Source: Clostridiales bacterium
GTDB lineage: Bacteria; Bacillota; Clostridia; Oscillospirales; Oscillospiraceae
Length of the DNA stretch: 64,000 nucleotides
Assembly (NCBI GenBank): GCA_022785125.1
Contig: JALFRA010000040.1
Location: 1 to 64,000 of the forward strand
Reading direction: 5' to 3'
Part shown: one piece after another, positions 6,120 through 15,530 of the stretch
Numbering within the stretch: the first letter of the stretch is position 1
Layout of the letters: the number at the start of each line of letters is the position of its first letter
The notes under the pieces: model-generated
What the model was told of the DNA's origin: nothing
The model's input: the letters and a program-made list of their open reading frames with translations, nothing else
Database searches by the model: none
Made by a program: the position numbers and the translations under genes

Positions 6120-8351
6120 ATGGAAGAGCTGTTCCTAACCCTGGTCAACCTCAGTCTCACCGCCAGCTGGCTGGTACTGGCGGTACTGGTGCTGAGACTG
6201 CTCCTGTGGAAAGCCCCCAGGTGGAGCTTCTGCCTGCTCTGGGGCCTGGTGGCCCTTCGCCTGATGTTTCCCTTTTCCCTGGAAAGCCCTTTCAGCCTGG
6301 TCTCCAGTACCCAGCCTCTGCCCCGGGAGATCCTTCACACCGCCACGCCTCAGATCCAAAGCGGCATTCCAGCCGTCAACAGCGCCGTTAATCCCATCCT
6401 GCAAGAGGCTCTGGCGCCAGCTGCGGGGGCCAGCGTCAATCCCACCCAGGTCTGGTCCTTCCTGTTGTCCCGGATCTGGCTGGCGGGGATGGTATTGCTG
6501 CTGCTCTACGCCCTGGTCAGCACCCTGCTGCTCAAGCGACGGCTGGCTACCGCCACCCTGCTGGAGGACAATATCAGGCAGAGCGAGCAGGTGGGTTCCC
6601 CCTTTGTACTGGGCCTGTTCCGCCCGGTCATCTATCTGCCTTACCACATTGCGGAGCAGGACCTGACCTATGTACTGGCCCACGAACGGACCCATATCCG
6701 CCGTCTGGATCACTGGTGGAAGCTGCTGGGCTTTGTACTGCTTGCAATCTACTGGTTCAATCCTCTCATGTGGGTGGCCTATCTGCTGTTCTGCCGGGAT
6801 CTGGAGGGTGCCTGTGATGAGAAAGTCATCCGGGTCCTGAACTCGGAAGAACGGCGAGGCTACTCCACCGCCCTGCTGAATTGCAGCATCCGCCGCCGGC
6901 CCGTGGCGCCCTGTCCCCTGGCCTTTGGAGAAGCTGGGGTAAAGAGCCGGGTGAAAGCGGTGATGCACTACAAGAAGCCCGCCTTCTGGGTGGTGGTCAT
7001 CGCCCTCGCTGCCTGCGTCATTGCCGCTCTGTGTTTTCTGACCAGTCCCAAGGAGCCCACCGTTTACGATGTCTTAACTCAGGACGGCTATGAGATTCTG
7101 GGGCAGGAACAGGCGTATCTGACCCTGACCGTACCCAAATCTGTTCTGACAGACGACTGCTATACCGGCGAGGGCCACACCTTTGCCAACAGCCAGGTGG
7201 TGGTCTGGCAGGATGATGCCACCACCATCTATCTCCATAATGTCATGCCTTCCAACGAAAGCGCTGAACTGCTGTATATGACCTTTGACTGCTCCTACCG
7301 TTTCTCCAACTATGGCAGTTTTGTCACCCCATTGCAGGCAACAGAAGATTCCTCCGTCAGCCCCCAGATCCTTTTGAGAAGCAAGATCCTCAGAGACGAG
7401 ACGACCATCTACCCAGACGCCCTTGACCTGCGCGGTTACGGCCCCGACACCCAGTTTACCTTCTATGTGTCCAAAGAGGCCTGCATGGCCGCTCAAGATA
7501 CTCTTATGATTAACATAATATGCAACCAGGTCCAGTATACAAAAGAGGGTTATAAAATATCCGGGAACCAGCCCTCCCCCGCCGGTCTCTACCTCTATGA
7601 GGGGGATGGGTTCGGCGGCGATTTTACCATCAGCCTCCGGGCGGACGGCTCTTTCACCTACTATGAAGGACACTTGAGCAGCTATATCGGGGCGGGCCAG
7701 TGGTCTGTCTCCGGCGATGTTCTCACCCTGGAGGATAAGACCGGCGTTTCCAAGGTCAACCATTTCCGCATAGAGGGGAACGACCTGATCTTCCAGGCAA
7801 ACGGTTCCACTAATTTCATCTATGTGAAGGTGGCCGATGGAGCAGTCTTTTCTAAAAATAGTAAGTCCTCGATTCCGGCGGACACCGCCACCAAATGGTT
7901 TGACTATACCACCGCCCCCGGCGAAATGGATTGGGATGGGGAACTGACCATCACCCACACGGCCTTCCCCGATGTAACCTTCCGCTACACACCAGAGGAG
8001 ATCACAGCGCAGCAAAAGCGAGAGGAAACACCGGTCCAGCTGATTTCCGGTATGCCTATCTGGAGCACCTATTTCTGCGATCTCAACGGTGATGGCCTGC
8101 CGGAACTGTGCGCCACCCTCAGCATGGGGTCCGGCATCGTAGATACCCGGATCATGGTTTGCGACTATGCCAACGGCCGCACCTATGAGCTGGAGGACCG
8201 GATGAACTATGACTATGCCCTTCGGTTTGACCCGGACAGCGCCCTGCTGTATGTGGACAGGACGCCCTATGGAAGGCGGGAACCCGATCAGTCTGGCCTG
8301 TTGACGCTGGAGGACTCCATCCTCACATACCACAATCAGTCCCCCAATTAG
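6120..8351 (+). CDS. M56-family (BlaR1-like) membrane metalloprotease sensor
   Basis: 743 residues. Membrane helices near 10-28, 35-55, 118-138 and 285-305 flank a zinc protease domain with HERTH near residue 190. The BlaR1 logic is that signal binding outside triggers this protease to inactivate BlaI. The outer C-terminal 430 residues show no penicillin-binding SxxK/KTG signature. They instead contain a lipocalin-like stretch (FTISLRADGSFTYYEG) and a terminal CDLNGDGLPELC calcium-loop segment like FG-GAP or dockerin repeats. The ligand is therefore probably not a beta-lactam. ATG 6120 follows AGGAGG. Confidence 0.85.
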   Translation: MEELFLTLVNLSLTASWLVLAVLVLRLLLWKAPRWSFCLLWGLVALRLMFPFSLESPFSLVSSTQPLPREILHTATPQIQSGIPAVNSAVNPILQEALAPAAGASVNPTQVWSFLLSRIWLAGMVLLLLYALVSTLLLKRRLATATLLEDNIRQSEQVGSPFVLGLFRPVIYLPYHIAEQDLTYVLAHERTHIRRLDHWWKLLGFVLLAIYWFNPLMWVAYLLFCRDLEGACDEKVIRVLNSEERRGYSTALLNCSIRRRPVAPCPLAFGEAGVKSRVKAVMHYKKPAFWVVVIALAACVIAALCFLTSPKEPTVYDVLTQDGYEILGQEQAYLTLTVPKSVLTDDCYTGEGHTFANSQVVVWQDDATTIYLHNVMPSNESAELLYMTFDCSYRFSNYGSFVTPLQATEDSSVSPQILLRSKILRDETTIYPDALDLRGYGPDTQFTFYVSKEACMAAQDTLMINIICNQVQYTKEGYKISGNQPSPAGLYLYEGDGFGGDFTISLRADGSFTYYEGHLSSYIGAGQWSVSGDVLTLEDKTGVSKVNHFRIEGNDLIFQANGSTNFIYVKVADGAVFSKNSKSSIPADTATKWFDYTTAPGEMDWDGELTITHTAFPDVTFRYTPEEITAQQKREETPVQLISGMPIWSTYFCDLNGDGLPELCATLSMGSGIVDTRIMVCDYANGRTYELEDRMNYDYALRFDPDSALLYVDRTPYGRREPDQSGLLTLEDSILTYHNQSPN

Positions 8352-8362
8352 CAACAAAAAAT

Positions 8363-8400
8363 GGCCTGCAAGTGATTCCACTCACTTGCAGGCCGTTTTT
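8363..8400. terminator. Bidirectional terminator between M56 gene and nikE-like gene
   Basis: A perfect 13-bp stem (8363-8375 with 8382-8394), with TTTTT on the + side and a matching T tract on the - side. It ends both convergent transcripts. Confidence 0.9.
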
Positions 8401-9004
8401 ATGCTAAAGTCTGCATCCTGGTACACAGCTTTTCCATCAGGGCGCTGTTGTGGCTGACGATCACCAGCCCCAGGTTGCGCTTCTCCGCCTGCTCCAGCAG
8501 GAAGGTCCAGATCTGGGCCTGGGTAATGAGATCCAGCATGGCACTGACCTCGTCGCACAGCAGGTAGCGTACCCCGGGCCGCAGGGCCCGGGCAATGCAG
8601 AACCGCTGGAGTTCACCACCGGACAGCTCCGTGGGATACCGCTCCAGCCAGCCAGGCTGGATGTGAAGGGCCTCCAGCAGTCCCTCCTCCACTGGTCCAC
8701 CTTCTTCTAACGTATCTCCCAGCTTCATCAGCGGGTCCACCGCCGTCTCCGGGTGCTGCCAGATCATCTGTACCGGGCAGATGCCCCGGTATTCCTTCAA
8801 CGGCTTGCCGTCCACCAGCACCGTGCCGCTGTCTGGCTTCTCATAGCCCGCCAGCAGTTTACATAAGGTTGTCTTCCCCCGTCCGCTGGGGCCCAGCAGC
8901 CCAAGCCGCTCCCCCGGCTCCAGCGTCAGGTCGATGCAGTCCAGCACCGGCTCTTTTCCCTTCCGGCGGTAGCCAAAGGTCAGATTCTTTGCCTCCAGAC
9001 TCAC
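8399..9004 (-). CDS. ABC importer ATPase, second subunit (NikE/DppF type)
   Basis: 201 residues. Walker A GPSGRGKTT, signature LSGGELQRFCIARAL, Walker B YLLCDEVSAML and switch VSHNSA are all present. It energises import of nickel complexes or peptides with the other ATPase. The GTG start at 9004 is chosen because GGAAGGAGGGG lies 7 bases upstream. It overlaps the previous gene by GTGA, so the two are translationally coupled. It is last gene of the lar-nik operon. An Arg replaces the usual Ser/Cys in the Walker A loop (GRGKT), which still fits GxxGxGKT. Confidence 0.85.
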   Translation of the reverse strand: MSLEAKNLTFGYRRKGKEPVLDCIDLTLEPGERLGLLGPSGRGKTTLCKLLAGYEKPDSGTVLVDGKPLKEYRGICPVQMIWQHPETAVDPLMKLGDTLEEGGPVEEGLLEALHIQPGWLERYPTELSGGELQRFCIARALRPGVRYLLCDEVSAMLDLITQAQIWTFLLEQAEKRNLGLVIVSHNSALMEKLCTRMQTLA

Positions 9005-9939
9005 AGCTGTTCCCCTCCTTCCGGATATAAGCAGCGCACCAGGCCGCCGTCCAGCTCCCGATAGGGCACCGGACCCAGGCATTCAGGCCGCCCCTTGGGG
9101 CAGCGGGGTGCAAAGGGGCACCCCTTCCCTACCTCGCCTGGCCCGGGCTGGGCGCCGGGGATGGGGACAAAGCCATTCTGGGGCAGCGCCTGCCAAAGAG
9201 CCCTGGTGTAGGGATGGCGCAGTTTCCCCGCCTCAAAATCGGCGGCATTGGCCTCCTCCACTGTCTCACCGGCGTAGAACACCCCTACCCGGTCGGCAAT
9301 GGTGAGGGCCAACTCCAGGTCATGGGTGATGAGGAGCACCCCCGCGCCGCCGTCGGCCAGCTCCCGGAAGTGGCCCAGCACCCGTTTGGCCGCCCGGGCA
9401 TCCAGACCGGGGGTTGGCTCATCGGCAATGACCAGCTTGGGGGTTGCCGCCGCCGCGGTGGCGATGAGCACCCGGCGGGCCATGCCGCCGGACAGCTCAA
9501 AGGGGTAGCGTTCTTCGGTGTCCACCCCCAGGCCGTACCGCTCCAGCACCGCCCGGCTGGCCTCCCGGGCGCTCTGGTCCCGGCGCCCCTTGCGGATCTG
9601 AGGCCCCACCTTCATCAGCGGGTCCAGATAGGTCACGCCCTGTGGCACCAGGACGATCTCTTTGCCCCGCACTGCCCTCGCCCGTTTGGGGGTGAGGGGC
9701 TGGCCCAGGAAGGTGATCTCTCCGGCCATATGGCTGTTATAGGGCAGGATGCCCAGGATTCCGTGGGCCAGCAGGCTCTTACCCGAACCGCTTGAGCCCA
9801 CCACCGCCACCACCTGACCGGGCCGGATGGTGAGGGATAAATCCTGAATCACCGGCAGCAGCATCTGTTTTGTGCCCCGTCCATACTGGGTGAAGGAGAT
9901 GGATAGGTCTTTGACTTCCAAAATCGGTTCCAACTCCAT
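9001..9939 (-). CDS. ABC importer ATPase, first subunit (NikD/DppD type)
   Basis: 312 residues. Walker A GSSGSGKS, signature LSGGMARRVLIA, Walker B VIADEPT, switch ITHD, and the C-terminal oligopeptide/nickel cassette extension with Cys-rich CPFAPRCPKGRPEC. AAGGAGGG directly abuts ATG 9939; it is better spaced for the TTG at 9933, so the true start may be two codons later. It sits in a tight operon between the permease and the second ATPase. Confidence 0.87.
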   Translation of the reverse strand: MELEPILEVKDLSISFTQYGRGTKQMLLPVIQDLSLTIRPGQVVAVVGSSGSGKSLLAHGILGILPYNSHMAGEITFLGQPLTPKRARAVRGKEIVLVPQGVTYLDPLMKVGPQIRKGRRDQSAREASRAVLERYGLGVDTEERYPFELSGGMARRVLIATAAAATPKLVIADEPTPGLDARAAKRVLGHFRELADGGAGVLLITHDLELALTIADRVGVFYAGETVEEANAADFEAGKLRHPYTRALWQALPQNGFVPIPGAQPGPGEVGKGCPFAPRCPKGRPECLGPVPYRELDGGLVRCLYPEGGEQL

Positions 9940-9945
9940 CCCTCC

Positions 9946-10770
9946 TTACCTATGTACGCTGGCAGGATTCAGCAGCTTCCGCAGCTGCTCGCCCATGGCC
10001 GCAAAGAGCACCACCACCAGCACCAGGCTCAAGCCGGGAAACACCGCCAGCCACCACTTTCCGGTTGTAAGATAGCTCATGCTCTCCGACAAAATCACGC
10101 CGATGGCAGGCTGCTCCGGCGACAGGCCGAAGCCCAGGAATGTGACGCTGGCCTCATGAAGGATGGCGTGGGGGAACTGAAGCACCAGTCCGGTGAGGAA
10201 CTGGGGCAGCAGATGGGGCAGCAGGTGCCGCCGGGCAATGGTCAGCCGGGACACTCCCAGCTTTTCCGCCGTGCGGACATACACCGCGCCCCGCAGCTGT
10301 AGCACCTCACCCCGGATGACCCGGGCCAGAGAGGGCCAGTGGCTGAGGGCCACGCCGGCCACCACGCCCACGAATCCCTTGCCGAACGCCAGAGAGATGA
10401 GCATGACCAGCAGGATATGGGGGATACCCATGACCAGATCGATACACCAGGAGATCACCGCGTCCACCCAGCCGCCAAACACAGCGGAGGCCACACCCAG
10501 CACCAGGGCAATGACGGCGCTGACGGCGGCAGTCAAAAGGCCGATGCGGATGCTGAGGGACAGTCCGGTGAAGGTGCGGGAGAGCATATCCCGGCCCATC
10601 CAGTCGGTGCCGAAGAGGAACTGTCCACAGGGGGGCAGATTCTTGCGGGTAAAGTCGGTAACCATGGCCTGCCCACTCAGCAGGCCGCCAGCCACCGCCA
10701 CGGCGCACAGCACCACAGCGGCGGCAATCAACAGAAAGAGGGCATTTTTTCGCCCGTTCCAATGTCTCAT
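9946..10770 (-). CDS. ABC importer permease (NikC/DppC type)
   Basis: 274 residues with about six membrane helices. It has the N-terminal OppC-like helix, the GTDWMGRDMLSR segment typical of NikC/DppC, and the EAA loop GVSRLTIARRHLLP that contacts the ATPases. ATG overlaps the upstream permease stop (ATGA). It forms the translocation pore with the product of 10767-11759. Confidence 0.87.
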   Translation of the reverse strand: MRHWNGRKNALFLLIAAAVVLCAVAVAGGLLSGQAMVTDFTRKNLPPCGQFLFGTDWMGRDMLSRTFTGLSLSIRIGLLTAAVSAVIALVLGVASAVFGGWVDAVISWCIDLVMGIPHILLVMLISLAFGKGFVGVVAGVALSHWPSLARVIRGEVLQLRGAVYVRTAEKLGVSRLTIARRHLLPHLLPQFLTGLVLQFPHAILHEASVTFLGFGLSPEQPAIGVILSESMSYLTTGKWWLAVFPGLSLVLVVVLFAAMGEQLRKLLNPASVHR

Positions 10771-11759
10771 TTCCGGGCCACCCCCCTTCTGATCTTGGGG
10801 TCCACCACGCCGTAAAGCAGATCTGCGATCAGGTTGCCGCCGAATACGATGGCGGCGCTCACCACCGTGATGCCCAGCAGCAGGGGCAGGTCGGAGCCCA
10901 GACCGGCGTTGACCGCGGCCTGGCCCAGACCGGGGTAGGAAAATACCTGCTCCACCAGCACCGAGCCGCCGAAGATCTCGCTAATGGAGGCAAATTGCAG
11001 GGTGATGGCAGGCAGGGCCACGTTGCGCAGGCCGTGGCGCAGGACGATGGAACCTTTGGACTCCCCTCTGGCCCGGGCGAAGAGCACATAGTCGCTCTCC
11101 ATAATGTCCGCCATCTTCTCCCGGGTGTGCATGGCGATATTGGCCACGCCGGTGATACTCAGGGTAAGGGCGGGCAGGAAGGCGTGGTAAAGCCGGTCGG
11201 CCAGGGTAACGCTGGCGGCGTCCGCCCCGATGGGCACCGACAGGCCGATGGGGAACAGCCCCAGCCACACGGAGAAGATCACCAGCAGCACCAGAGCCAG
11301 CCAGAAGGCGGGGGTGCTGGAAATGAGCCAGCAGTAGCCCCGGATCAGCTTATCCACCAGCTTTCCCCGGTTGGCGCCGGCGATGACGCCCAGTGTCAGT
11401 CCCAGCACACCGGAGATCACCCAGGCGAAGGCCATTAGCCACAGGGAACTCTGCAGCCGCTGGCCAATCACCTGACTCACCGGCTGGCGGTAGAGCAGCG
11501 AGGTGCCCATATCCCCCCGGACAAAGTCACCCAGCCAGCCCAGATACCGCTCCACCGGAGGAGTATTGACTCCCCAATACTCCTCCAGCTTGGTGATCTG
11601 CTCCTGGCTCATGGTGCCCAGGGCCGCCTGGCCCACATTGGTCTGAAGGGGGTCCAGCGGAGAGGCCGACATGAGCAGAAAGGCGGCCAGACTGACCCCC
11701 AGCAGCAGCAGGACCATGCGGATCAATTTTTTGCCCGTGAACATCAGGCGGTGTTTCAA
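10767..11759 (-). CDS. ABC importer permease (NikB/DppB type)
   Basis: 330 residues with about six membrane helices, the family segment YLGWLGDFVRGDMGTS, and an ATPase-contact loop around SKGSIVLRHGLRN. TTG 11759 is preceded by GAAGGA at 6 bases. A 113-base gap with a small CCTTCCCC/GGGGAAGG hairpin (11849-11866) separates it from the binding-protein gene, which could make the binding protein more abundant than the membrane parts. Confidence 0.86.
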   Translation of the reverse strand: MKHRLMFTGKKLIRMVLLLLGVSLAAFLLMSASPLDPLQTNVGQAALGTMSQEQITKLEEYWGVNTPPVERYLGWLGDFVRGDMGTSLLYRQPVSQVIGQRLQSSLWLMAFAWVISGVLGLTLGVIAGANRGKLVDKLIRGYCWLISSTPAFWLALVLLVIFSVWLGLFPIGLSVPIGADAASVTLADRLYHAFLPALTLSITGVANIAMHTREKMADIMESDYVLFARARGESKGSIVLRHGLRNVALPAITLQFASISEIFGGSVLVEQVFSYPGLGQAAVNAGLGSDLPLLLGITVVSAAIVFGGNLIADLLYGVVDPKIRRGVARK

Positions 11760-11872
11760 GGGAATTCCTTCTTTCCGGTGGGTATCAGAGGGATGGGCAT
11801 AGATTCCAAACCGTTCCCCTCATCCGTCACGGCTTCTCCGCGACACCTTCCCCCAGGGGAAGGCTTTCTAAA

Positions 11873-13447
11873 TCAACCCCAGCTCCACTGATCCACGTTG
11901 TTGACGATGGACCAGCCATGGCCGTGGGGGTGGATCTTCTGCTCGGCCACCTGAAGACCGTTCCGTACCCAGTACAGGTGGCTCACATTCACCAGCCATA
12001 CCCAGGGGATGTCCCCGTCCTGGGTAACGCCGGTGGCGCCGTCCCACTGGGCCTTCTGCCACAGCGCATAGGACTCCTCCAGATCGGAGCACTGGAGGGC
12101 CTGGTCCATGTAAGAATCCACAGTGGAATTGGCATAGGGGGAATACTGGGCGGTGCCGGTATCCCCGATGGTGTGATAGATGTTATAGAGCTCCATGGGA
12201 GTATGGGCGCCCCAGCCCCAGATGAGAGGCTCCGTCCGGGCCCGGTCGTAAGCAGTATCCCAGCCCACGCCCTCCAGAGTACAGGAAATCCCCAGTTCCC
12301 ACAACTGGTTGGCAAAGTCGGCGCACAGGGCCTGACGCACCGAGTCGCCGGCAGAATAGAGCAGGTTCAGCGTGGCCTTCACACCGTCCTTTTCCCGAAC
12401 GCCGTCAGCCCCCATGATCCAGCCCGCCTCATCCAGCAGGGCTGCGGCCCCCTCCCGATCGTACTCCACTTCGGAGGCCGGATTATACCAGGGCATCTGA
12501 TCGCACACGCTGTAGGCGGGGGTTCCGTAGCTGTTGAGCACGTTGTCGATCATCTCCTGCCGGTCGATGCCGATGTTGATGGCCCGACGCACCAGTACGT
12601 CGCCAGTGAGGGTACCCTCGATGACCGGCAGATTGAACCCCCGGTTGTCCACACTGTCATAGGCCGCCAGGCTATAGCTGGTAGGCTTCTGGTCTGCATA
12701 GGTAGCAGAGGTATAGGCCAGGTCCACCCGGCCGGCCTGGACCGCCAGGAATGCGGCGTCCTCCGCCATGAAGAGGATGGTCACCCGCTTCATTTTGGGA
12801 GCCTCGCCGTAGTAGTCGGGATTGGCCTCCAGAATCACCTGCTGACCCTTGTCCCACTGCTTGAGGATATACCGGCCGGAGCCAATGGGATTGGAGCCGT
12901 AAGTGGTGGCATCGTACGCGTGCTCAGGTACGATGCCCACGATGGCCATGGTGTAGGGCCAGATGGAGAAGGGGGTGACCATGTGGAATACCACCGTGGT
13001 ATCGTCCACCGCCTCGGCCCGGTCCAGCATGGTAAAGTCATTCACAGAGCTAGCCGCCTTGACGGTATTGTAGGTAAAAGCTACGTCAGAGGCGGTCAGA
13101 GGCTCCCCGTCGGTGAATTTCACATCATCCCGGATCTTGACCGTCCAGGTCAGGCCGTCATCGCTGACCTGGATGTCGGTGGCCAAATCGTAGCCGATGG
13201 TCAGATCTGTGTTGGTTATCGTCAAAGTGGACTGGATCAGGGGCTCATGGACATGCTCACCGGCGCCCCAGCCGTAGGCGGGATCGAAACCGGCCTCGGG
13301 CTCGGAGGTGGTGCCCATGGCAATGACCACGCTGTCCTTGCTGTCCGTTTGAGGGGTGGTGGTGCCAGCTGTATTTCCGCCGCCGCAGCCCGCCAGCATA
13401 CCGGCGGTCAGGGCCAGGCACAGGATGAGCGTCAGGATTCGTTTCAT
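11873..13447 (-). CDS. Substrate-binding lipoprotein of the importer (probable nickel-binding)
   Basis: 524 residues. It has a lipoprotein signal (LTAGMLAGC lipobox) and an SBP_bac_5-family body (family segment WTVKIRDDVKFTDGEPLTA), the fold of NikA, OppA and DppA. AGGAG precedes ATG 13447. The gene lies 16 bases after larC in the same operon, which makes nickel or a nickel chelate the best guess. The fold alone cannot exclude a peptide substrate. Confidence 0.83.
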   Translation of the reverse strand: MKRILTLILCLALTAGMLAGCGGGNTAGTTTPQTDSKDSVVIAMGTTSEPEAGFDPAYGWGAGEHVHEPLIQSTLTITNTDLTIGYDLATDIQVSDDGLTWTVKIRDDVKFTDGEPLTASDVAFTYNTVKAASSVNDFTMLDRAEAVDDTTVVFHMVTPFSIWPYTMAIVGIVPEHAYDATTYGSNPIGSGRYILKQWDKGQQVILEANPDYYGEAPKMKRVTILFMAEDAAFLAVQAGRVDLAYTSATYADQKPTSYSLAAYDSVDNRGFNLPVIEGTLTGDVLVRRAINIGIDRQEMIDNVLNSYGTPAYSVCDQMPWYNPASEVEYDREGAAALLDEAGWIMGADGVREKDGVKATLNLLYSAGDSVRQALCADFANQLWELGISCTLEGVGWDTAYDRARTEPLIWGWGAHTPMELYNIYHTIGDTGTAQYSPYANSTVDSYMDQALQCSDLEESYALWQKAQWDGATGVTQDGDIPWVWLVNVSHLYWVRNGLQVAEQKIHPHGHGWSIVNNVDQWSWG

Positions 13448-13463
13448 GGATGGCTCCTTTCCG

Positions 13464-14771
13464 TTACAGGCTCTTCTTCACTTCTTCCAGCACCACCGCC
13501 AGAGGGAGAGCATTGGCCCGAGCAAGGGCGGCAGCGTCCTCATACTCCGGCTTGGCGTGGGAGATGCCAAAGCCCTCCGCCGTCTTGACCCGGACGGCCC
13601 CCCAGGGGGTATCCACGCTTTTGCTGCCAGGGGTGAGAAAATACTTCTCGCAGCGGCGAATCCGCAGGCCATTGGTGGTGGTGTGGCGGAGAACAGCCTG
13701 GGCCAGCTCCCGCTCCTTCCCCACGTCGCACAGCACAGTGAGCACATGGCCGGGGCGGCCCTTCTTCATGGTGCCGGGAACGGAGTATACGTCCAGAGCA
13801 CCTGCCGCCAGCAGCTGCTCGGCGGCAAAGGCCAGGGCCTCTCCGGTCATATCGTCGATGTTGCACACCAGCTCCACGATCTCGCCGTTGCCGCCCTCCT
13901 GGCTCTCGCCCCAGAAGGCCCGGACGCAGTTGGCCTGCTCAAACTGGCGGGTGCCCACGCCGTAGCCCACCTTTTCCACATTGAGCACCGGCATGGAGCC
14001 AAAGGACTGGGCAAAGTGGGCCAGCAGAGCCGCCCCGGTGGGGGTACACAGCTCGCCTTTGATCTCACCGCCGTAGGTGGGCACACCAGCCAGCAGAGCG
14101 GCAGTGGCCGGAGCAGGCACCGGCATGATGCCGTGGGCGCAGCGGACAGTGCCGCTGCCCACATGGATGGGGGACACCACGATTTTGTCGGGGTTCAACA
14201 GATAGAGGGCGTAGCACACGCCGGCCACATCAGCCACCGCGTCCAGAGCCCCCACCTCATGGTAGTGGACCTCCCCCACCGGGCAGCCGTGGGCTTTGGC
14301 CTCCGCCTGAGCGATGGCGTCATATACCGCCTTGGCGTGGGTCTTGACCTCCTCCGGCAGGGGCAGGTGGTCGATCAGGTGAGCAATGTGGCCGGGGGTG
14401 GCGTGGTGATGGTGGTGGTGCTCATGGTCGTGATGATGGTCATGGTCATGATCGTGGTGATGGTCATGATCGTGGTGATGGTCGTGGTCATGGTGATGCT
14501 CGTGGTCATGATGGTGATGCTGGTCGTGGTCATGATCGTGCTCATGATGATGGAGGTGCTCATCCTCCTCCTCGCCGTGGACGGTGACCTTCATATGGGT
14601 GCCGCTGATGCCGCTGGTAACGGCGGAGGCCGCCTCCAGATGAACGCCGGGGAGGCCCAGGCTGTTCATGGTATTCAGGAAACCCTCCTTGTCCTCCAGC
14701 AGCTCGTACAGAGCGGACATGAGCATATCGCCCGCCGCACCCATGTTACATTCAATATATAAGGTTTTCAT
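13464..14771 (-). CDS. larC: Nickel-pincer cofactor nickel chelatase
   Basis: 435 residues. LarC is the CTP-dependent nickel insertase that finishes the nickel-pincer nucleotide cofactor. The start MKTLYIECNMGAAGDMLM is diagnostic. Residues about 67-124 are nearly all His/Asp (runs such as HHHDHDHHHDHDH), a probable nickel-binding insert. The downstream domain has the family block VGSGTVRCAHGIMPVPAPAT. ATG 14771 follows GGAGGGG and overlaps the larB stop (ATGA). In Lactobacillus plantarum LarC is made as two parts with a programmed frameshift; here it is one uninterrupted frame. Confidence 0.93.
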   Translation of the reverse strand: MKTLYIECNMGAAGDMLMSALYELLEDKEGFLNTMNSLGLPGVHLEAASAVTSGISGTHMKVTVHGEEEDEHLHHHEHDHDHDQHHHHDHEHHHDHDHHHDHDHHHDHDHDHHHDHEHHHHHHATPGHIAHLIDHLPLPEEVKTHAKAVYDAIAQAEAKAHGCPVGEVHYHEVGALDAVADVAGVCYALYLLNPDKIVVSPIHVGSGTVRCAHGIMPVPAPATAALLAGVPTYGGEIKGELCTPTGAALLAHFAQSFGSMPVLNVEKVGYGVGTRQFEQANCVRAFWGESQEGGNGEIVELVCNIDDMTGEALAFAAEQLLAAGALDVYSVPGTMKKGRPGHVLTVLCDVGKERELAQAVLRHTTTNGLRIRRCEKYFLTPGSKSVDTPWGAVRVKTAEGFGISHAKPEYEDAAALARANALPLAVVLEEVKKSL

Positions 14772-15526
14772 TTTAACCCCTCCATCTGATTGATCATGCT
14801 GGCCAGATAGCCCGCACCGAAGCCGTTGTCGATGTTGACTACGCTGCACCCGGAGGCACAGGAGTTAAGCATGGCCAGCAGGGCGGACAGGCCACCGAAG
14901 CTGGCGCCGTAGCCCACGCTGGTGGGCACTGCCACCACCGGGCAGTCCACCAGACCGCCCACCACGGAGGCCAAAGCCCCCTCCATACCGGCAACCGCCA
15001 CTACGCACCGGGCGCTCATCATGGCATCCAGATTGGACAACAGTCGGTGGAGCCCCGCCACCCCTACATCATACAGCCGGGTGACCTTGTTGCCCATTAC
15101 CTCGGCGGTGAGGGCGGCCTCCTCCGCTACCGGCATATCGCTGGTACCGCCGGTGGCCACCACGATGTGCCCCAGTTCCTGCCGGGGGCCGGGGAAGGCA
15201 ATGCCCAGTCTGGGGATGGGTCGGTAGTCCAGGGGGACCGACTGCTCCACAATGCGGGCGGCCTCCTCCCCCATGCGGGTGATGAGGATATTTTTACAGC
15301 CCCGCTCCCCCATGGCAGCGGCAATACCGGCGATCTGCTCCGGAGTCTTGCCTGCACCGTAAATCACCTCTGCCGCACCCTGGCGCACCGAGCGGTGGAA
15401 GTCCACCTTGGCGTAGCCCAGATCCTCGAAGGGCTTGGTTTTTAGCTCCAGCAGGGCGTCCTCCGGACTGGTGTTTCCAGCTGCAACCGCCCGCAGCAGC
15501 TCCAGAATGTCATGCTTGTTATCCAT
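14768..15526 (-). CDS. larB: Nickel-pincer cofactor biosynthesis carboxylase/hydrolase
   Basis: 252 residues. LarB carboxylates nicotinic acid adenine dinucleotide and hydrolyses its phosphoanhydride, the first pathway step. The C-terminal half is AIR-carboxylase-like, with VVATGGTSDMPVAEEA and VAGMEGALASVVGGL motifs and the GVGYGASFGG-like loop (SVGYGASFGGLSAL). The ribosome site AGGGGAGG lies at the end of larE, 4 bases before it in the operon. Confidence 0.93.
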   Translation of the reverse strand: MDNKHDILELLRAVAAGNTSPEDALLELKTKPFEDLGYAKVDFHRSVRQGAAEVIYGAGKTPEQIAGIAAAMGERGCKNILITRMGEEAARIVEQSVPLDYRPIPRLGIAFPGPRQELGHIVVATGGTSDMPVAEEAALTAEVMGNKVTRLYDVGVAGLHRLLSNLDAMMSARCVVAVAGMEGALASVVGGLVDCPVVAVPTSVGYGASFGGLSALLAMLNSCASGCSVVNIDNGFGAGYLASMINQMEGLK

Positions 15527-15530
15527 ACGC

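Noticed and set aside
11849..11866. CCTTCCCC/GGGGAAGG as a full terminator between the binding-protein and permease genes
   Set aside because: Only 8 bp with a two-base loop and a weak T tract; more likely a processing or partial attenuation site.
14398..14572. Tandem GTGGTGATG-like DNA repeat resembling a minisatellite or short CRISPR-like array
   Set aside because: It is the coding sequence for the His/Asp tract of LarC, in frame throughout, with no spacer-repeat structure.
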